Assembly (NCBI RefSeq): GCF_000003855.2
Contig: NW_003101682.1
Location: forward strand, 5,478,190 to 5,542,189
Reading direction: 5' to 3'
Length of the DNA: 64,000 bases
Origin: Blastomyces gilchristii SLH14081
Taxonomy: Eukaryota > Ascomycota > Eurotiomycetes > Onygenales > Ajellomycetaceae
Both the position numbers and the translations under genes were made by a program. This document shows, piece after piece, positions 38,201-51,649 of the stretch. The stretch's first letter is position 1. The number at the start of each line of letters is the position of its first letter. The notes under the pieces are model-generated. The model made no database searches and had not been told where the DNA came from. It saw only the letters and a program-made list of their open reading frames with translations.

Positions 38201-41200
38201 TAGCTCTCATGTCCAACATGGCGACCTTGATTGGCCTAGCAGCAAACCACGAAGATTTCCGCATCTCTTTTGGAACGGTCCTTATAACCAATATGGCTAT
38301 GACGCTGGTCTCAAAAACCACATGGTGCAGGATGATGACGGAATATGGAAGTTCATATTTATGACAGAATGGCCTGCATTAGCTCAAGTCAATGTTTGGG
38401 GAATTAACCCGGATGGTAAGCCAGATCAAACATTTGTATTTGGTGACATAGATGGCGATTCTGTATTGGATCGCTTACCGCCATCTTCGCTTGCGAAAAC
38501 TATCATAAACATTACGCAACCCCCTCCTGCGCCTCATCTTGCCTGGCTGTTTTCCTTGAACGACGGTACCCTTCGTTTCCAATTGCACCCTGTCGGTAAC
38601 CATTACCACCAATTGATTCTATACATCCTCCTCTGGGTTATACCTATTTTGACCTCTGCTATTGGTATCTATGTGTTCATGAAATCCTTTTACCGGGTCA
38701 AATTTAATCAGGTCGGAATTAGCGATAAGGGGGGATTTGTTCCTCTCGCTATCAGACGGAAATTTCGGAGGCAAGCTCTCGAAGAATCTCACACGATGAA
38801 ACCGCTAATGAAACTCGCAAACAAGTCGAAATTTGTACAGTCGACTTCTGCGCTTGTCGATCATTCGGGCAAAAGACGTACCACTCTAATTGCCACCCTA
38901 GAGTATTACATTCCAGATTGGAAAATCAAAATCAAGATTGGAGGTCTGGGTGTGATGGCTCAGCTAATGGGAGAGAATCTTGGACATCAGGACCTGATCT
39001 GGGTCATCCCCTGCGTTGGCGGAGTTGATTACCCAGTTGACCAAGTTGCCGAGCCAATGACAGTGACTATCCTTGGGAATGCGTACGAAGTCAAGGTTCA
39101 ATACCATATTCTTAACAATATCACCTACGTTCTTCTCGACGCACCTGTTTTTCGGCAGCAGTCCACCGCTGAGCCATATCCAGCCCGCATGGATGATCTC
39201 GACAGTGCTATTTACTACTCTGCCTGGAACCAGTGTATTGCTTTGGCGATTAGAAGATTCCCAGTTGATTTGTACCATATTAACGATTATCACGGTTCAG
39301 CTGCGCCATTGTATCTCCTACCTCAAACGATTCCGGCTTGTCTTTCCTTGCACAACGCTGAATTCCAGGGCCTATGGCCTATGCGTACACAGACAGAAAA
39401 GGAAGAAGTATGTGCTGTTTTCAACCTTCCACTAGATGTTGCATCCCGCTATGTCCAGTTTGGCGAAGTGTTCAATTTACTTCACGCTGGCGCAAGCTAT
39501 CTACGTGTTCACCAGCAGGGCTTTGGGGCAGTGGGCGTCTCGAGGAAATACGGAAAACGCTCGTATGCACGATATCCGATCTTCTGGGGACTGAAGAAAG
39601 TCGGCAACCTACCCAATCCCGATCCATCAGACACTGGCGAATGGAACAAACAGCTGCCCAAAGACTCTGATATTACTGTCGACCCAGAATTTGAAGCTAA
39701 ACGAGCAGAGCTTAAAAGGCAAGCTCAGGAATGGGCAGGTCTGGACCAAAATCCGGATGCAGATTTGCTAGTATTTGTCGGGCGTTGGTCGATGCAGAAA
39801 GGGGTTGACCTCATCGCTGATGTTTTCCCTGCTGTCCTGGAAGCACGCGAGAATGTTCAGTTAATATGTATCGGGCCAGTGATCGACCTTTATGGAAAAT
39901 TTGCTGCTTTGAAGCTCGAGAAGATGATGAAGCTTTATCCTGGCCGTGTTTTCTCTAGACCTGAATTTACAGCTCTCCCACCGTATATCTTTAGCGGAGC
40001 TGAGTTTGCATTGATTCCATCTAGAGATGAGCCTTTCGGATTGGTAGCTGTCGAGTTTGGTCGGAAAGGCGCTCTCGGCATCGGTGCAAGGGTTGGTGGT
40101 CTTGGGCAAATGCCAGGTTGGTGGTATACCGTTGAATCTACCACCACTAGCCATCTCCTTAATCAGTTCAAATTGGCGATCGACAGTGCACTGAATTCGA
40201 AACCTGAGGTGAGAGCCATGATGCGTGCGAGGTCCGCAACACAGAGGTTTCCTGTTGCCCAGTGGGTGGAAGACCTCGAAATCCTCCAAAGTACAGCAAT
40301 TAGGATCCATAACAAAGAATCTGCCAAGTCAACTGGACAACCTCATACTCCTTCTGGATACAATACACCTGGCATCCCGGGCTCCCCACTTGGCCCTGGA
40401 AGCATGAGCCCCGCTACGCCAGGGTCGCGGAATCATAGTTATGCAGCGGGCCACAGATTGAGCGCTTTTGGGCCACAAGCAAGAAATACCGTCATTTACC
40501 ACCAGGACTCCAGCCCTGGTCCCGATACTGATAATGAAATTCCAGCTGGTCTCAGCAGGAATCTCTCACTTGGTGTGCGGTCTGGTCCTGGCCATATGGG
40601 AGGTGAATCTCACGTGCCACGGAAATTACGAAAAAATAATGCCCCAGTGGGCGTACCGGAGAACGAACCTGAAAACGAACCGGAGCCCGTTGGTGTGGCT
40701 GTGACCGCCGATATCGACGAGGAGAGCGATGATGACACTGCAGCACACTATTTTGGTGATGATGATGAATACACGCTGACGCGGGAACAAGCAGAGGCAG
40801 GTCGAGGAAACCAATTGGGTTTGTTAAGTCGGAACTTTCATAATGCCGATTTCAATGAACAGAGGACCCCAGGGACATCAAGACCGCCCTCGCCCTCCTC
40901 TGCAGATGGCTTCCTGCCGCCAAGTCGTCCCTTGCCTTACTCTGGAAACTTCCCCAGTTCTACCTCCGTTCTCTCTTTGGGATCTGTTGTTGGTAGTAAG
41001 AAAGATTTTAAGTTGCAGAAAGTAGATCCATTCTTCACCGACAGCAATGGTGAATTTTATAGGGCATTCGAGAAGAAACTGGAAGACCTTAATAGCGAAA
41101 ATTCAGAAACCGATCTATGCATCGAGGGCTACTTGGTGAAAAGCGAAAAGAAATGGTTCAATCGATTTAGAAATGCTCGTTTGGGGCGCAATACCAATTC

Positions 41201-43015
41201 CGACAATCCCCCGTCATTGTTTCGTGCCAAACGCGGGAGTGGTGTTTCCCCGGCTCCCTCTGAGTACGGTGAAGATCTCGAGTCTCGGGCTAGCGATTAT
41301 GGGAAGGACGGCGATGAATTCCTGCTGGGTAACGACTACATACCTCCAACTGGCCTAGAAAAATGGATGCAGCTTCGAATCGGCGATTGGCCGGCTTACT
41401 CTTTCTTTCTTGCCTTTGGTCAAATAATTGCTGCGAACTCTTACCAGATCACGTTGCTCACGGGTGAGGTCGGCCAGAGTGCCACCAAACTATATGCCAT
41501 CGCGACCACGTATCTCATCACCTCGATCATCTGGTGGTTCATTTTCCGCTGGTTCAAATCCGTTATCCCTCTGTCTCTTCCGTTCTTCTTTTATGGTCTG
41601 GCGTTCATGTTTATTGGGGTTGCTCGCTTCGCTGGGACCGAGAATGGGGTGGGTTGGATCCGGAACATCGGATCCGGGTTGTACGCTACGGCATCATCCA
41701 GCGGTTCTATCTTTTTCGCACTCAACTTCGGTGACGAAAGCGGGGCACCTGTTAAAGACTGGGTTTTTCGAGCTTGTGTCATCCAAGGCACCCAGCAGAT
41801 ATATGTGGTTGCCCTTTGGTACTGGGGATCAACGTTGACGAAAAATATTGCTGAGGGCGTTATTGAAGCCGATCCTATCGCGTCTTCATGGAAGCTGACG
41901 TAAGTTTATTCTTATCACATATTTACACATCGGGTCCCCTTAAAAGCATGAATTCCTCGAAAGCATCACTGCTAACTGAGATGCAGCGCAATTGCAATCC
42001 CAATTGGGCTTTTCCTTTGGACAATCGGGCTGTTACTATTCTTTGGCCTTCCCAATTACTATCGCCAAACCCCCGGAAAAGTCCCCTCCTTTTACAAGTC
42101 CCTCTTCCGTCGAAAGATCGTGATATGGTTTTTCGTTACTGTCGTCGTTCAGAATTTTTTCCTCAGCGCACCCTACGGTCGAAACTGGGCCTGTAAGTCA
42201 TCTTCCACTGTGCATGGTTGGTGATCTCTTGCTAATCTATATATGTACCTCAGTCCTATGGAGTTCCAAGCATGCTAAGCCATGGCATATTGTACTACTT
42301 ATCTTGCTCTTTTTCATCGTGGTGTGGGCTGTACTGCTTGGTAAGGTTTCATTTCTACCTTCTGGCCAAGCATAACTAACGTCTCTACAGCGGTCCTGGG
42401 TTACCTATCTAAGGATCATAGTTGGATATTACCTCTCTTTGCAATTGGACTTGGTAGGTTGATAACTATGATACAGTTATAACGAATTCATGTTAAAACC
42501 CATCACTCACAATTTATTTAGGCGCTCCTCGATGGGCACAAATATGGTGGGGCACAAGTGGCATCGGCCAACACGTCCCCTGGGCAGGCGGCTATATCTC
42601 AGGAGCATTGATATCAAGAAGCCTATGGCTTTGGCTGGGAGTTCTTGACGCGATGCAAGGTGTTGGATTCGGCATGATCCTTCTACAAACGTTGACCCGA
42701 CTCCATATCTGTTTTACCCTCCTTGCAGCCCAAGTTCTAGGTTCCATCGCAACTATTTGCGCCCGCACCTTTGCGCCCAACAAGATTGGTCCCGGTGATA
42801 TTCATCCTGACATATCTGGAGGAATCAGCGCTATTGAGAATGCTTGGTTTTGGATATGTCTCTTTTGTCAATTAGCCATATGGTAAGCCCCCCCTCCCCC
42901 CCGGGGGCATTTCTGGCCCTAAGCAAGGTCACTTAGTGTAAGTGTGTTTTAACATTATTTCTCTAGTGCTGGATTTTACTTGTTCTTCCGAAAAGAACAG
43001 CTCAGTAAACCTTAA
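35270..43015 (+). CDS. AGS1: Cell-wall alpha-1,3-glucan synthase (2,421 aa, eight exons)
   Basis: Exons 35270-35623, 35687-35862, 35930-41899, 41987-42192, 42254-42340, 42391-42453, 42522-42882 and 42967-43015 join in frame to 2,421 residues, the family's normal size. A signal peptide (MMRRWLVGVSLALLATGATS) is followed by an extracellular GH13 amylase-like domain (about 55-530; DGFRYDKA near 303, GEITGG near 343). A single membrane span near 1071 leads to a cytoplasmic GT5 glycogen/starch-synthase-type domain (about 1159-1634; IKIGGLGVMAQ near 1177, EPFGLVAVE later). A low-complexity linker and a multi-span membrane domain from about 1997 to the C-terminus complete it. It polymerises UDP-glucose into alpha-1,3-glucan, exports it and probably trims or links it outside; in dimorphic pathogens this polymer masks beta-glucan. 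The last five exons are short and code membrane spans. Start: ATG 35270; ATG 35273 directly follows. No break is seen. Confidence 0.96.
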
Positions 43016-43570
43016 TTAATATCTTAATCGTTTCGCGTTATGGTTTCCCTTGAAAAGTCTTCTGTTACTTCTTATCTGATATATGTTTATGCATCTGACC
43101 ACTGGTTTTGGGGGTTAATATGCCAGTGACTGTAACTTATGCTGTTTTCTTTTTAATGGGCTTCTAATGTTTGGCGCGGTGATATTTTCAAGGCGTACGG
43201 AACGGGTTTGATATCTGTCTAATAGATTTTATTTATTTTGTGCTGCAATAACTACTTGTTGGCCTATTTACTTTAATGATTCTGATATGATTCTGATGTC
43301 TAATTATCTATGCACGGAGAAAAAAGGGTCTGCTCCAATGTTGATCTATGGGTTCTGCTTCCCTAGTAGTGGATGTTTATAGTCCCGCTCCTGCTCTGTG
43401 CCCGTTTTCAAAACCTGACCGTAGACGAGAAAAATGTACTGTAAGTAAGTTAAATATTTGCCACGAAAGTAAAAATAACCGCGTCATGAATCGAAAGAAC
43501 ACACAGTACATCTACACCCAGCTCGCGGGCGTTACAGGCAACTGGCCAGATGCCTTGATCTAGCTTCGCT
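43016..43570. other. AGS1 3' region up to the relic border
   Basis: AT-rich but unmutated noncoding sequence. No gene is seen. The texture changes to CpG-poor transposon-like sequence just after about 43570. Confidence 0.5.
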
Positions 43571-43619
43571 GTCACAACCTCATGCTCACACTAGTCTGAG
43601 ACCCCCATTCCAGCACACC

Positions 43620-45142
43620 ATGTCTGTGTGTGGGCCTGACCGCCCACTTGATCAAGACACACCTGGGCATGAAGGATATGTAAGTTTTCACCCATGCTTC
43701 ATGGCTGCCTTGTTCCTTCATGAGCCAACTAACTCTCTGTTCAGTAACACATTTTGGCTTCCGGAGATCATCTACAATCCCACCCTGGTACTCAGTCCAC
43801 ATGTCTTTCTCCTGGGGATGCTGTTTCACATCCAGTTGTTCAAGTCACTGAGCATCAAAACCGCGGAGCAGCTGTACAGCCTGGGCATTCTGAATGAGCT
43901 CAATCAGCAGGAACTGTCTCTGCAGAATGATTTGCTGGACAAGTTCATCATCTGCATGGTGATCTGTGAGGGAGATGATGTCTGGATTACATATGAGAGA
44001 TGACTGACCACATCATCACTGTGAAATTGGATGAGAAAGAGTGATGAGATCACAGGCTTTGATCAGATCACAAAGCTGTATATTCTCTGTGACAGAGCTG
44101 TGAAGACTTATAACAAGAGCTGTGAGTATTCATCTATTCTCTCATTCTTCTGATCACTCTTCTCTCTATCTCACTTATCACTTCTGAAGTGATGTGTTAA
44201 TGTTGACATTGTCAGACAGCAGATATAAGTGATTTTCTTCAAAACCTGATGCTCCAGCATGTCAGCATTAATACATTTGTCAAACACTATCTGAATTGAA
44301 ACATCACTGCTGATGTTCTCAGCATCTACCATGGTCTCAAGCTGCAGAAAGTGCTAATGAGAATGATGTGCTCAATGAGCTGGTTCATTGATCTCTGCTG
44401 TTCATGGAAGCTGACACTGAAGCAGTTGAGATCAGTGAACAACCTGTCTCACATTCTGAAGATCTCTTGGAGAGTTGAATATCTGAAGAAACACCGCGAC
44501 TCTGCTGCAAGCTGGCTTCATGGCAGGATCAGACAGAGGTACCGGCGGAAGGCTGAGGTCAATGACTGATGAGAGAAGAGGTACAGATGCTGGGTTGAGG
44601 AGTACAAGAGATGGGATCAAAGGCATCACAAAGTCATTCACTGGCTCCACAGTGCAAAGCAGCGCGCGAGGACACTGCTCAAGTGTGAGATTCTGGATCA
44701 GTTCTGACAGGAACAGCCAGTGATTGACAGTGAGTGACAGCTATCTGGAAAGGTGGTTGATGAGCATGTTAGAAGTGAACTGGAGCAGTACGTGTCACCT
44801 GAGCTAATGATAATGATTGATGCAGTCCTGATGTTGCCATCAACCACTTCAGTGGTAGAACTACAACGACAGATCAGGGCCATCCACGCGATCTCTGCAT
44901 ACTGCAGTGTTGAGGAAGGCCCCATCTGCCATTGGCGTGGCTGTGGCTCCAGCCCCAAGCCAACCACAGCGAAACCGATCGCCCACAAGGCAGAAGCGAT
45001 TGGCCAACTATCATCAGACAGACTGCTGGAGTCAGCCGCTTGAGCGGTCCGGATGGAACACCAGCCTCATGCTGTCGGATCGGGTCTATTCATTCCGTCA
45101 ACCGGGAGACTCTCAAAAGAGTGTGACAGGAGAGACTCTCTA
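43620..45142 (+). pseudogene. DUF3435 (FluG-domain/Starship-captain type) tyrosine-recombinase pseudogene
   Basis: The first 127 codons are open and read LPEIIYNPTLVLSPHVFLLG..LFKSLSI..LYSLGILNELNQQEL. After a stop at 44001-44003 the frame resumes with EITGFDQ (about 44045), LMLQHVSINTFVKHYL (about 44248), LMRMMCSMS (about 44355), EQPVIDSE and KVVDEHVRSELEQY (about 44710-44790) and AISAYCSVEEG (about 44890). These match my memory of DUF3435 proteins of ascomycetes, the family that includes captain tyrosine recombinases of Starship elements. QH..I.TFV.HY is part of the recombinase core. Stops and frameshifts are frequent and fit C-to-T or G-to-A changes (for example Arg CGA to TGA). The N-terminal part is missing. 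The gene is CpG-poor to about 44480 and less so later. It is followed tail-to-tail by the DUF3723 pseudogene. Confidence 0.7.
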
Positions 45143-45214
45143 AATATACATTCTTTAGTGGCCAAACTTAATTTGTGAAAACAACGGACTTGAGAGTGTA
45201 ATGCTAGAAATATC

Positions 45215-47616
45215 TCATCTACGTCGCTTCTTTGCTAGTCGATCAATATCCCGTATAGAGTCTAGAAGCTTTTTGTCAGGGATGAGTCTCCCCTCAGCGG
45301 TTAACTTCCTTCCCTCCTCCTCGGAGAGCAGGAAAATTCTGTTATTTCCGTCCGCAGTTGCTGCCCGGAAGCACTGGGCAGGGCTGAGGCTCTGTATGTT
45401 CATATCATACAAGGAAAACTTCTTACATGTGTTCTCTGATGCAGCTCGTTCAACCGGGGAGTGGTCCAAGGGATCTACTTCAAGACACTCAGTTCGTCTC
45501 CACTGGCCACGCGTTAAGGACCAGAAGGAGATTTTAACTCTACGGGGCAAAGGAATTTCGGCTTCTACTGTTGGCCGGCCACTGGGCGGTGGAGTATCGC
45601 TGCTACGGTCATTCTGATCAGGCATTGATATGTTACCAAGATCTAGCTGGGTCACCGGCCGTTCTGAGAGGTCCCTTGCTGGTGGATGTCCCTGAGGGGT
45701 TTCCGGCCAGGGCCCGGCCGGTTGGTTCAACTCCTGTTCGAGCCGCTCCTGCTCCCACTCTTCATCCAGCCTCTCTTGTTCTTCGCGAGAACGCTCAAGT
45801 CGGGCAAGTAATGACTGCCTGCGGTCATGCTCTTCCTGCCGGAGGCGTTCCTCTTCACCTTGTTCCAGCACATCCTCTTCTACTTCCGCTGGTTGCGATG
45901 TCTCAAGTTGCTGATCGATTTGTAGATCTTCGACACCGGTCTCTGCTTCGTCATCAGGAGTTCCCGCGCTCATCTCATCACTCATAGCTGGCTGTCCACC
46001 GGATGAGTCCGGCTCAGCAAGCGGCTGCCCCTAGGACAATTCTGGCCCTGGCGGCTTACCCAAGACCACCATGGCCATCTGCTCCGGCTCGGGTGGGTCT
46101 AGAGGTGCCGGGGGGGTACCTTCTAGCTGTTGCACGCCACGCTCCGCTCTCCGTAGTTCTGTTTCCTCTCTGTCCAGTTCCCGAACCTGCTCTCGTCCTA
46201 GTAGCTCCCGCTCGGAACTACCATCTAGAACGAACAATGGCGGGATAGGAACATCGGAGAGATCGTCATCATTGGATTGGGATGGCAAAAACTTTTCAAA
46301 GAAGGCCAAATAAACACAGCGGCGGACGAAGAATGTGTGATGTTATCAGCAACCGGCACTGCGTCAGCATGTAAATGATCGAGGAATAGGAAGAAAGTAT
46401 CTTGCTTGTGGGTTCCCATTCGTGGTATGCCGCACCGTGCCCGGTGTTTCACAGTACTATCAGCGAGGAGCTCACACGCCTGGTCTGGTTGGTCAGGGAC
46501 TGCAGCTGAGAAGCAGTCGACAATTCGGTCAATGAGTGTATCAAGAACGCGAGCGGCATATCGGAAGCGTGCTGGTTTCCTGGCCTGCAACAGGGCGGCT
46601 CGCGCAATTTGCTGGTCGGGAGACTGGTTCATCAACACTGTGATCTCTGGAGAGCGGAATCCCAGCCGATATGCCAGTTCAGCCATCTCATAGACCGCAC
46701 GCTCGTCAGCTTTGACACGGTTTGGTTTGGCTAACAGCTCATCTTCACTCTTTAGATCGGGCGGCATCAAAGGGTAGTGCGGCATCGCATACAGCCAGAC
46801 CTGTCGGTATGCCAGATCAAGACATTCCTTGCTTCCCGTGAGCGTTTGCCGGAAGGTGAACTCCGATGTTTGAATGGGACAATCCGCCTGCATCTCGGGG
46901 GGCGTAATGAACATATGCCGCATGATGCTCCAGATGGAGCTTTCCAGATGCCCGCAGAGTCATTTCACGCAGTGGGCGCAGCTTTCCAAGTACTTGAAGT
47001 CCTCAAAGAACGTGTACAGGGATGGCACCAGTCCACCGAACACTTCCATTTGAGTCCAGATGGCCATTCGCTCGCTTTCACTGAAGCCTGCAAAGGCCTG
47101 GCCGCTCAGCACAAGCCCACACGCCGCTTTCGCGTCGACGCGAGATGCGCCGGGTGCCATCAACTCTAGTCTCTCCACATCGTCGTGGCTTATCTTTTCC
47201 ATCGCGCCGACGTCATAGTTGACCCAAGCTGACCAAGTCTCCTTCACGAATCCAAGGTAGGCGACTATATGCTGGCGAATGTCAGAAGGTGATACCACCA
47301 GGTCACGGGGACGTACCTCAATGCAGTTGATAGCAACCAACCGATGGACCATACTGATCCGCATTCCACCATCCCAGAGTCCCGGGATGACCAGCAACGC
47401 ATCAAACACCTGACGGAGTTGGCGGTTCCTGGGGCTGTCCAGCTGCTCAAGGCGCTCTCGATTGCTCTTTGATAAACGTGCAACCTATCGCTGCCGAAAC
47501 ACTTCGTTGTGCTCCCCCTCATACTGACGGATCTTTCGGTATACCTCCCCGTCCGTGGGCTTTTTCTGGTTCGCGTACTCCTCTATGAGGGCCGTCCGGA
47601 GGTCTGCATACGGATG
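45215..47616 (-). pseudogene. DUF3723-family pseudogene
   Basis: One minus-strand frame runs from HPYADLRTALIEEY (47616) to a C-terminal KKRRR at 45218, broken by TAG at 47485-47487, TGA at 46960-46962 and TAG at 46031-46033, plus a one-base frameshift near 46330 (THSSSA where THFFVRRCVYLAFF follows in the other frame). Conserved text includes HRLVAINCIEVRPRDLV, TWSAWVNYDVGAMEKI, FFEDFKYLESCAHCVK, LLAKPNRVKADERAVYEMAEL, LGFRSPEI and SPDQQIARAALLQARKP. I recall these from DUF3723 proteins, large fungal accessory proteins of unknown function that often travel in Starship elements. The last 250 residues are Glu/Gln/Arg-rich, coiled-coil-like. The upstream end is lost (a stop lies three codons before 47616). 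CpG content is normal, unlike its neighbours, so it decayed with few mutations and was probably not repeat-targeted. Confidence 0.7.
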
Positions 47617-47821
47617 AAGTGATCAGCGTCAACAGGCGATGAAACCAGTGGGCGGTAGAAATCCTACCGTCCAAGGTACAGGTTCACCGTCCAGGTACAG
47701 GTCCACCGTCCACCAACGGTCTATGGGGGCGAGGAGTTCGGACCCGACTTGGACGCGGTGTCGCACGGAATTGAAGCATGGGGCCTGGATTAGTCATCAA
47801 GGCTTGGCGCGGCTTCCCTTC
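47617..47821. other. Unmutated strip before the Copia element
   Basis: GC-rich and noncoding as far as I can see. Short imperfect repeats of CCACCGTCC/GGTACAGGT occur at 47668-47722. It ends with CCTTC (47817-47821), the left target duplication of the Copia insertion. Confidence 0.6.
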
Positions 47822-47931
47822 TGTTGGCCGTTACGGCCGTTGCGGTTAGCGATCCCACTAGATCATGTGACCCACCACTATATTATGCTCTTGTAGATAG
47901 ATCTATCAATACAACCTTCAACTATTCTACA
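47822..47931 (+). repeat. Copia 5' LTR (110 bp)
   Basis: Starts TGTTGGCCGTTACGGCCG and ends ACTATTCTACA. It keeps most CpG and CC sites that are mutated in the 3' LTR. Confidence 0.88.
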
Positions 47932-48065
47932 GGTTATAGCCTGGATGACACATTTTTCTTTTTAGAACATTGCACCAACATTTTTGATAAGAGTAGTTTA
48001 TCTTTTTTAAGAAGACTCTTACTTTTTACTAGAGATATTTCATTTTTTCTGAATTTATCAGTCAG

Positions 48066-48574
48066 TAGACTGGCCGCCAGAATCATGAATTTCACATTTA
48101 ATTTCATTTGATCTGGTCTCATACATTTCTTGGCATGAATCCTGCTGAAACTAGTCATTAAAAAAATATACAAAGTGACTATATATCAGATCTTAAAATA
48201 AAACTATAACTTGAAAAAAATAAGAAAATAATCTCATTTAATTTCATTTAGTTCATTCTTAGTATAAAGTTACTATTCTTAGACATTTTAAGGTTTTTTT
48301 TAGACTATTTTTAATTTTTTAAAAAAGTAATACTTTTTTAATAAATACTTAAATAAGATTTAAAGTTATTTAAAGCAATAAAAAATAATTTAAATTAAGA
48401 AGTGAAAATCATGATTTTATTTGAAAAATATGATAAGAGTAGATAGTAAGTTTTACTGAAATAGTATAAGACTACTATTTAATGTTAAAACTGTGTAATG
48501 AGATCAGTTAAATTGATAATAAGACTATTAAAAAATCTGATTCTGATCTCAGACACAGTTATATAATCAGTCTA
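48066..48574 (-). mobile_element. hAT-type MITE, copy 3 (509 bp)
   Basis: Reverse orientation (begins TAGACTGGCCG). Flanks are TCAGTCAG at 48058-48065 and TCAGTTAG at 48575-48582. Confidence 0.9.
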
Positions 48575-49620
48575 TCAGTTAGTAGATTTATATACTTTTT
48601 AAAAATATATTCTCTATTGTAAAGAATATCATCTATTTTTATATATTTAAAAGAAGTAAAGTCATCTTAATATAAGTAATATATCTATTACTTTAAAGTT
48701 CAGTTTAAGACTCAGAATTATCTACTTTACTAAATAACTTATTAATAGAATAATTACTTATTATAAGAAGATTTCTGAGTTACAAGATAAGACTGATATC
48801 AGTTTTTATTAAAGTATGAAATTTAATAATAAGATAATAGAAGTGCTTTAGAATAAAGAAAAGAAGAGTTAATATTCATCTATAGAATTTATTTATTCTA
48901 ATTTAATAAATTCTTCACTATCTCTTATTCTTGAAATGCTAACTTTTAATAATAATCTGAATTAATCTATCTATTACACTGTAGATAATTTTATAAATCT
49001 GATATAGATAATACTCTGAAATCAACTAGCTATAGCTGAATTTATATAATATCTCACTATATCTATCTCTGTATAAAGAGATGCTATAAGAAATGAGTTA
49101 TAGAAATATCAGAAGAAAGTTAAATATACTCTAAATATTAAATCAGTGATTATATTCAATAGGTCTAATTATAAAGTCTAGTATATTAATATATTAATTA
49201 ACATGAAAGTTATTAATAGAACTGACATTCTATTAAAAACTCAGTGAAAATTCTCTTTTATATATTATACTGATTCTAAGAAGTGAAAGATCTGTTTCAA
49301 GTCTCTATATAAATATATACTATTAAGTCTTGTTGAAAACATTTAAATCACTCTTAAAATCTTAGAAGCTGATAATACTGTAACTTTATAAGATAAGATT
49401 AATATTGAATATATAATATCACTGACTGAAGAATGTGTTAATATCTTTAAGAAATTGATAAAATTATAGATTAAGAATAGTAATTATCTTATTTTTCAGA
49501 GATATTTCTGCTATTTTATTATTTATTATAAAGAGCTCTGTCAGAGTACTGAAGATAAATATTATAATCTTTTTCTTAATAATCTATAAGACTATTAAAG
49601 ATTATTTATTAAGATATATC

Positions 49621-50126
49621 TAGACTGATCATGTGACCGTGTCTGAGATCAGAATCAGATTTTTTAATAGTTTCATTATTAATTCAACTGATCTCATTAC
49701 ACAGTTTTAACATTAGATAGTAGTTTCATACTGTCTCAGTGAGACTTACTGTCTACTCTTATCACATTTTTCAAATGAGATCATGATTTTCACTTCTCAA
49801 TTTAAATTATTTTTATTACTTTAAATGACTTTAAATCTCATTTAAGTATTATCAAAAAGTGTTACTTTTTAAAAAATTAAAAATAGTCTAAAAAAAACCT
49901 TAAAATGTCTAAAAATAGTAACTTTATGTCAAGAATGAGACTAAATGAGATCAAATGAAATCACTTTCTCATTTTTTTCAAGTCATGATTTCATTTTAAG
50001 ATCTGATATATAGTCACTTTGCATGTTTTTTTAATAGCCAGTCCCAGCGGGATTCACGCCAAGAAATGTATGAGACCAGATCAAATGAGATCAAACGTGA
50101 AATTCATGATTCCGGCGGTGAGTCTA
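49621..50126 (+). mobile_element. hAT-type MITE, copy 4 (506 bp)
   Basis: Perfect 8-bp duplication GATATATC at 49613-49620 and 50127-50134. It lies inside the Copia gag region. Confidence 0.92.
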
Positions 50127-51649
50127 GATATATCTGAATGAGTTTTTCTTTACTGATCAAGAACTTGTTATTAATATTAATATTAATAATTTAATGAAGC
50201 AACTGATCAATTATACATTTAAGAAGATTATTATTAAGTAGAAAAAGTAGTCTCAGACTAATTCTGTAACTGTGAAAAAGAATAAGAATAAAGATAAGAA
50301 TAAAGACATAGATATATGAAAGTATACTCACTATAAAAGATATAAATATACTGTTAACAGGTGTTTCATCTTACACTCTAATAAAAGAAAAAAGAAGATG
50401 AATAAGAAGAATAATGATAAAAAGAAAGAGAAGAAGAATGACTTAATAAGTTCTCAATTAACAGTAAATACAGTAATTATAAAGATTGAGTTTTATTTCT
50501 CTTTCACAGTTATCAGAAAATTATTCTCTAGATCTTGATATTTAAATACATGTATAAGTCTGAATATAACAGATAAGCTTTATTTCTTTTTAAATATTAA
50601 ATCTTTTAATAATAACATCTCTGTTAATTCTGTAACTGAGAGAACTAAGTTTATCAAGAAGATTGAAACTGTTATCTTGAAGATTGAGAGTGATAATATT
50701 AACTTACAGAATATTCACTATATTTTCAATATTACAGTTAGCCTGCTCTCATTTGTAAAGCTTGAAGATCAGAGATTTTAATTTACATTATTTTTCATTA
50801 TTCTCTCATTTTTCATTTACAGAGCTCTGAATGATGTTATTTTTCATACAGTTCAGACTGCTTAGAATAATATATATAAGATCACTGAATAGAAGTTCAA
50901 TGAGAATCTCAATTATCTGAGTAAAACAGTTAAGTATATTGCAATGCTTCATGAGTATAATTTTAACTGAGAAGTTATTTTTTCTATAACTACTACTGCT
51001 ACTGTTAATAACATTGATTCTGTAGTTATAAATATAGATCTCAAGAATATAAAGATATCAAAGACTCTTTTGAATTAATATTATAATCTCAGTCATATTC
51101 ACACTGATACTATAATTGCTATGACTAAGAATTCTTATACTGAAGTCATAATTAAAGATTCTAAGACTAAGTTCTTTTATAAAGAATATGTCAAGACAGA
51201 TATAACATGAAATTATTCAACAACACTGATATCTAGATCTATTCAACTCATTGAGAAGATTTATATTAATCTTGTGAGCAGTTAATGTACATTGAAAGAT
51301 CTCTTCAATCATCTTTTAGACTTTTATCAGAGAATCAAATACTGAATACTTATTATCTATAATATAACTCACTATTATTGAGTATATTTTTTAAAGTTCA
51401 AGAATGAGACTGTTCAATACTTTGAGTTATGACTCAGATTCATGAATAATCTCAGATATACAGTTTCTGCTTTTCTACAGACTGATATTAATAGTGTTTT
51501 CTGATTCATATATATACACACAGTTATGAATTTATATGATATCAAATAGAAATTAATAGCATCATATTTATCACATTAGAATAATGTTTCTGAATATGAA
51601 ATCTGCACTATTATAAGACAGGTTAGAGCTGCTCTTTTAAAAGATAATC

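Noticed and set aside
18821..43015. LEU1, AGS1, ALG7 and a regulator as a biosynthetic cluster.
   Set aside because: The genes are housekeeping functions from unrelated pathways with no core biosynthetic enzyme; proximity looks like ordinary gene order.
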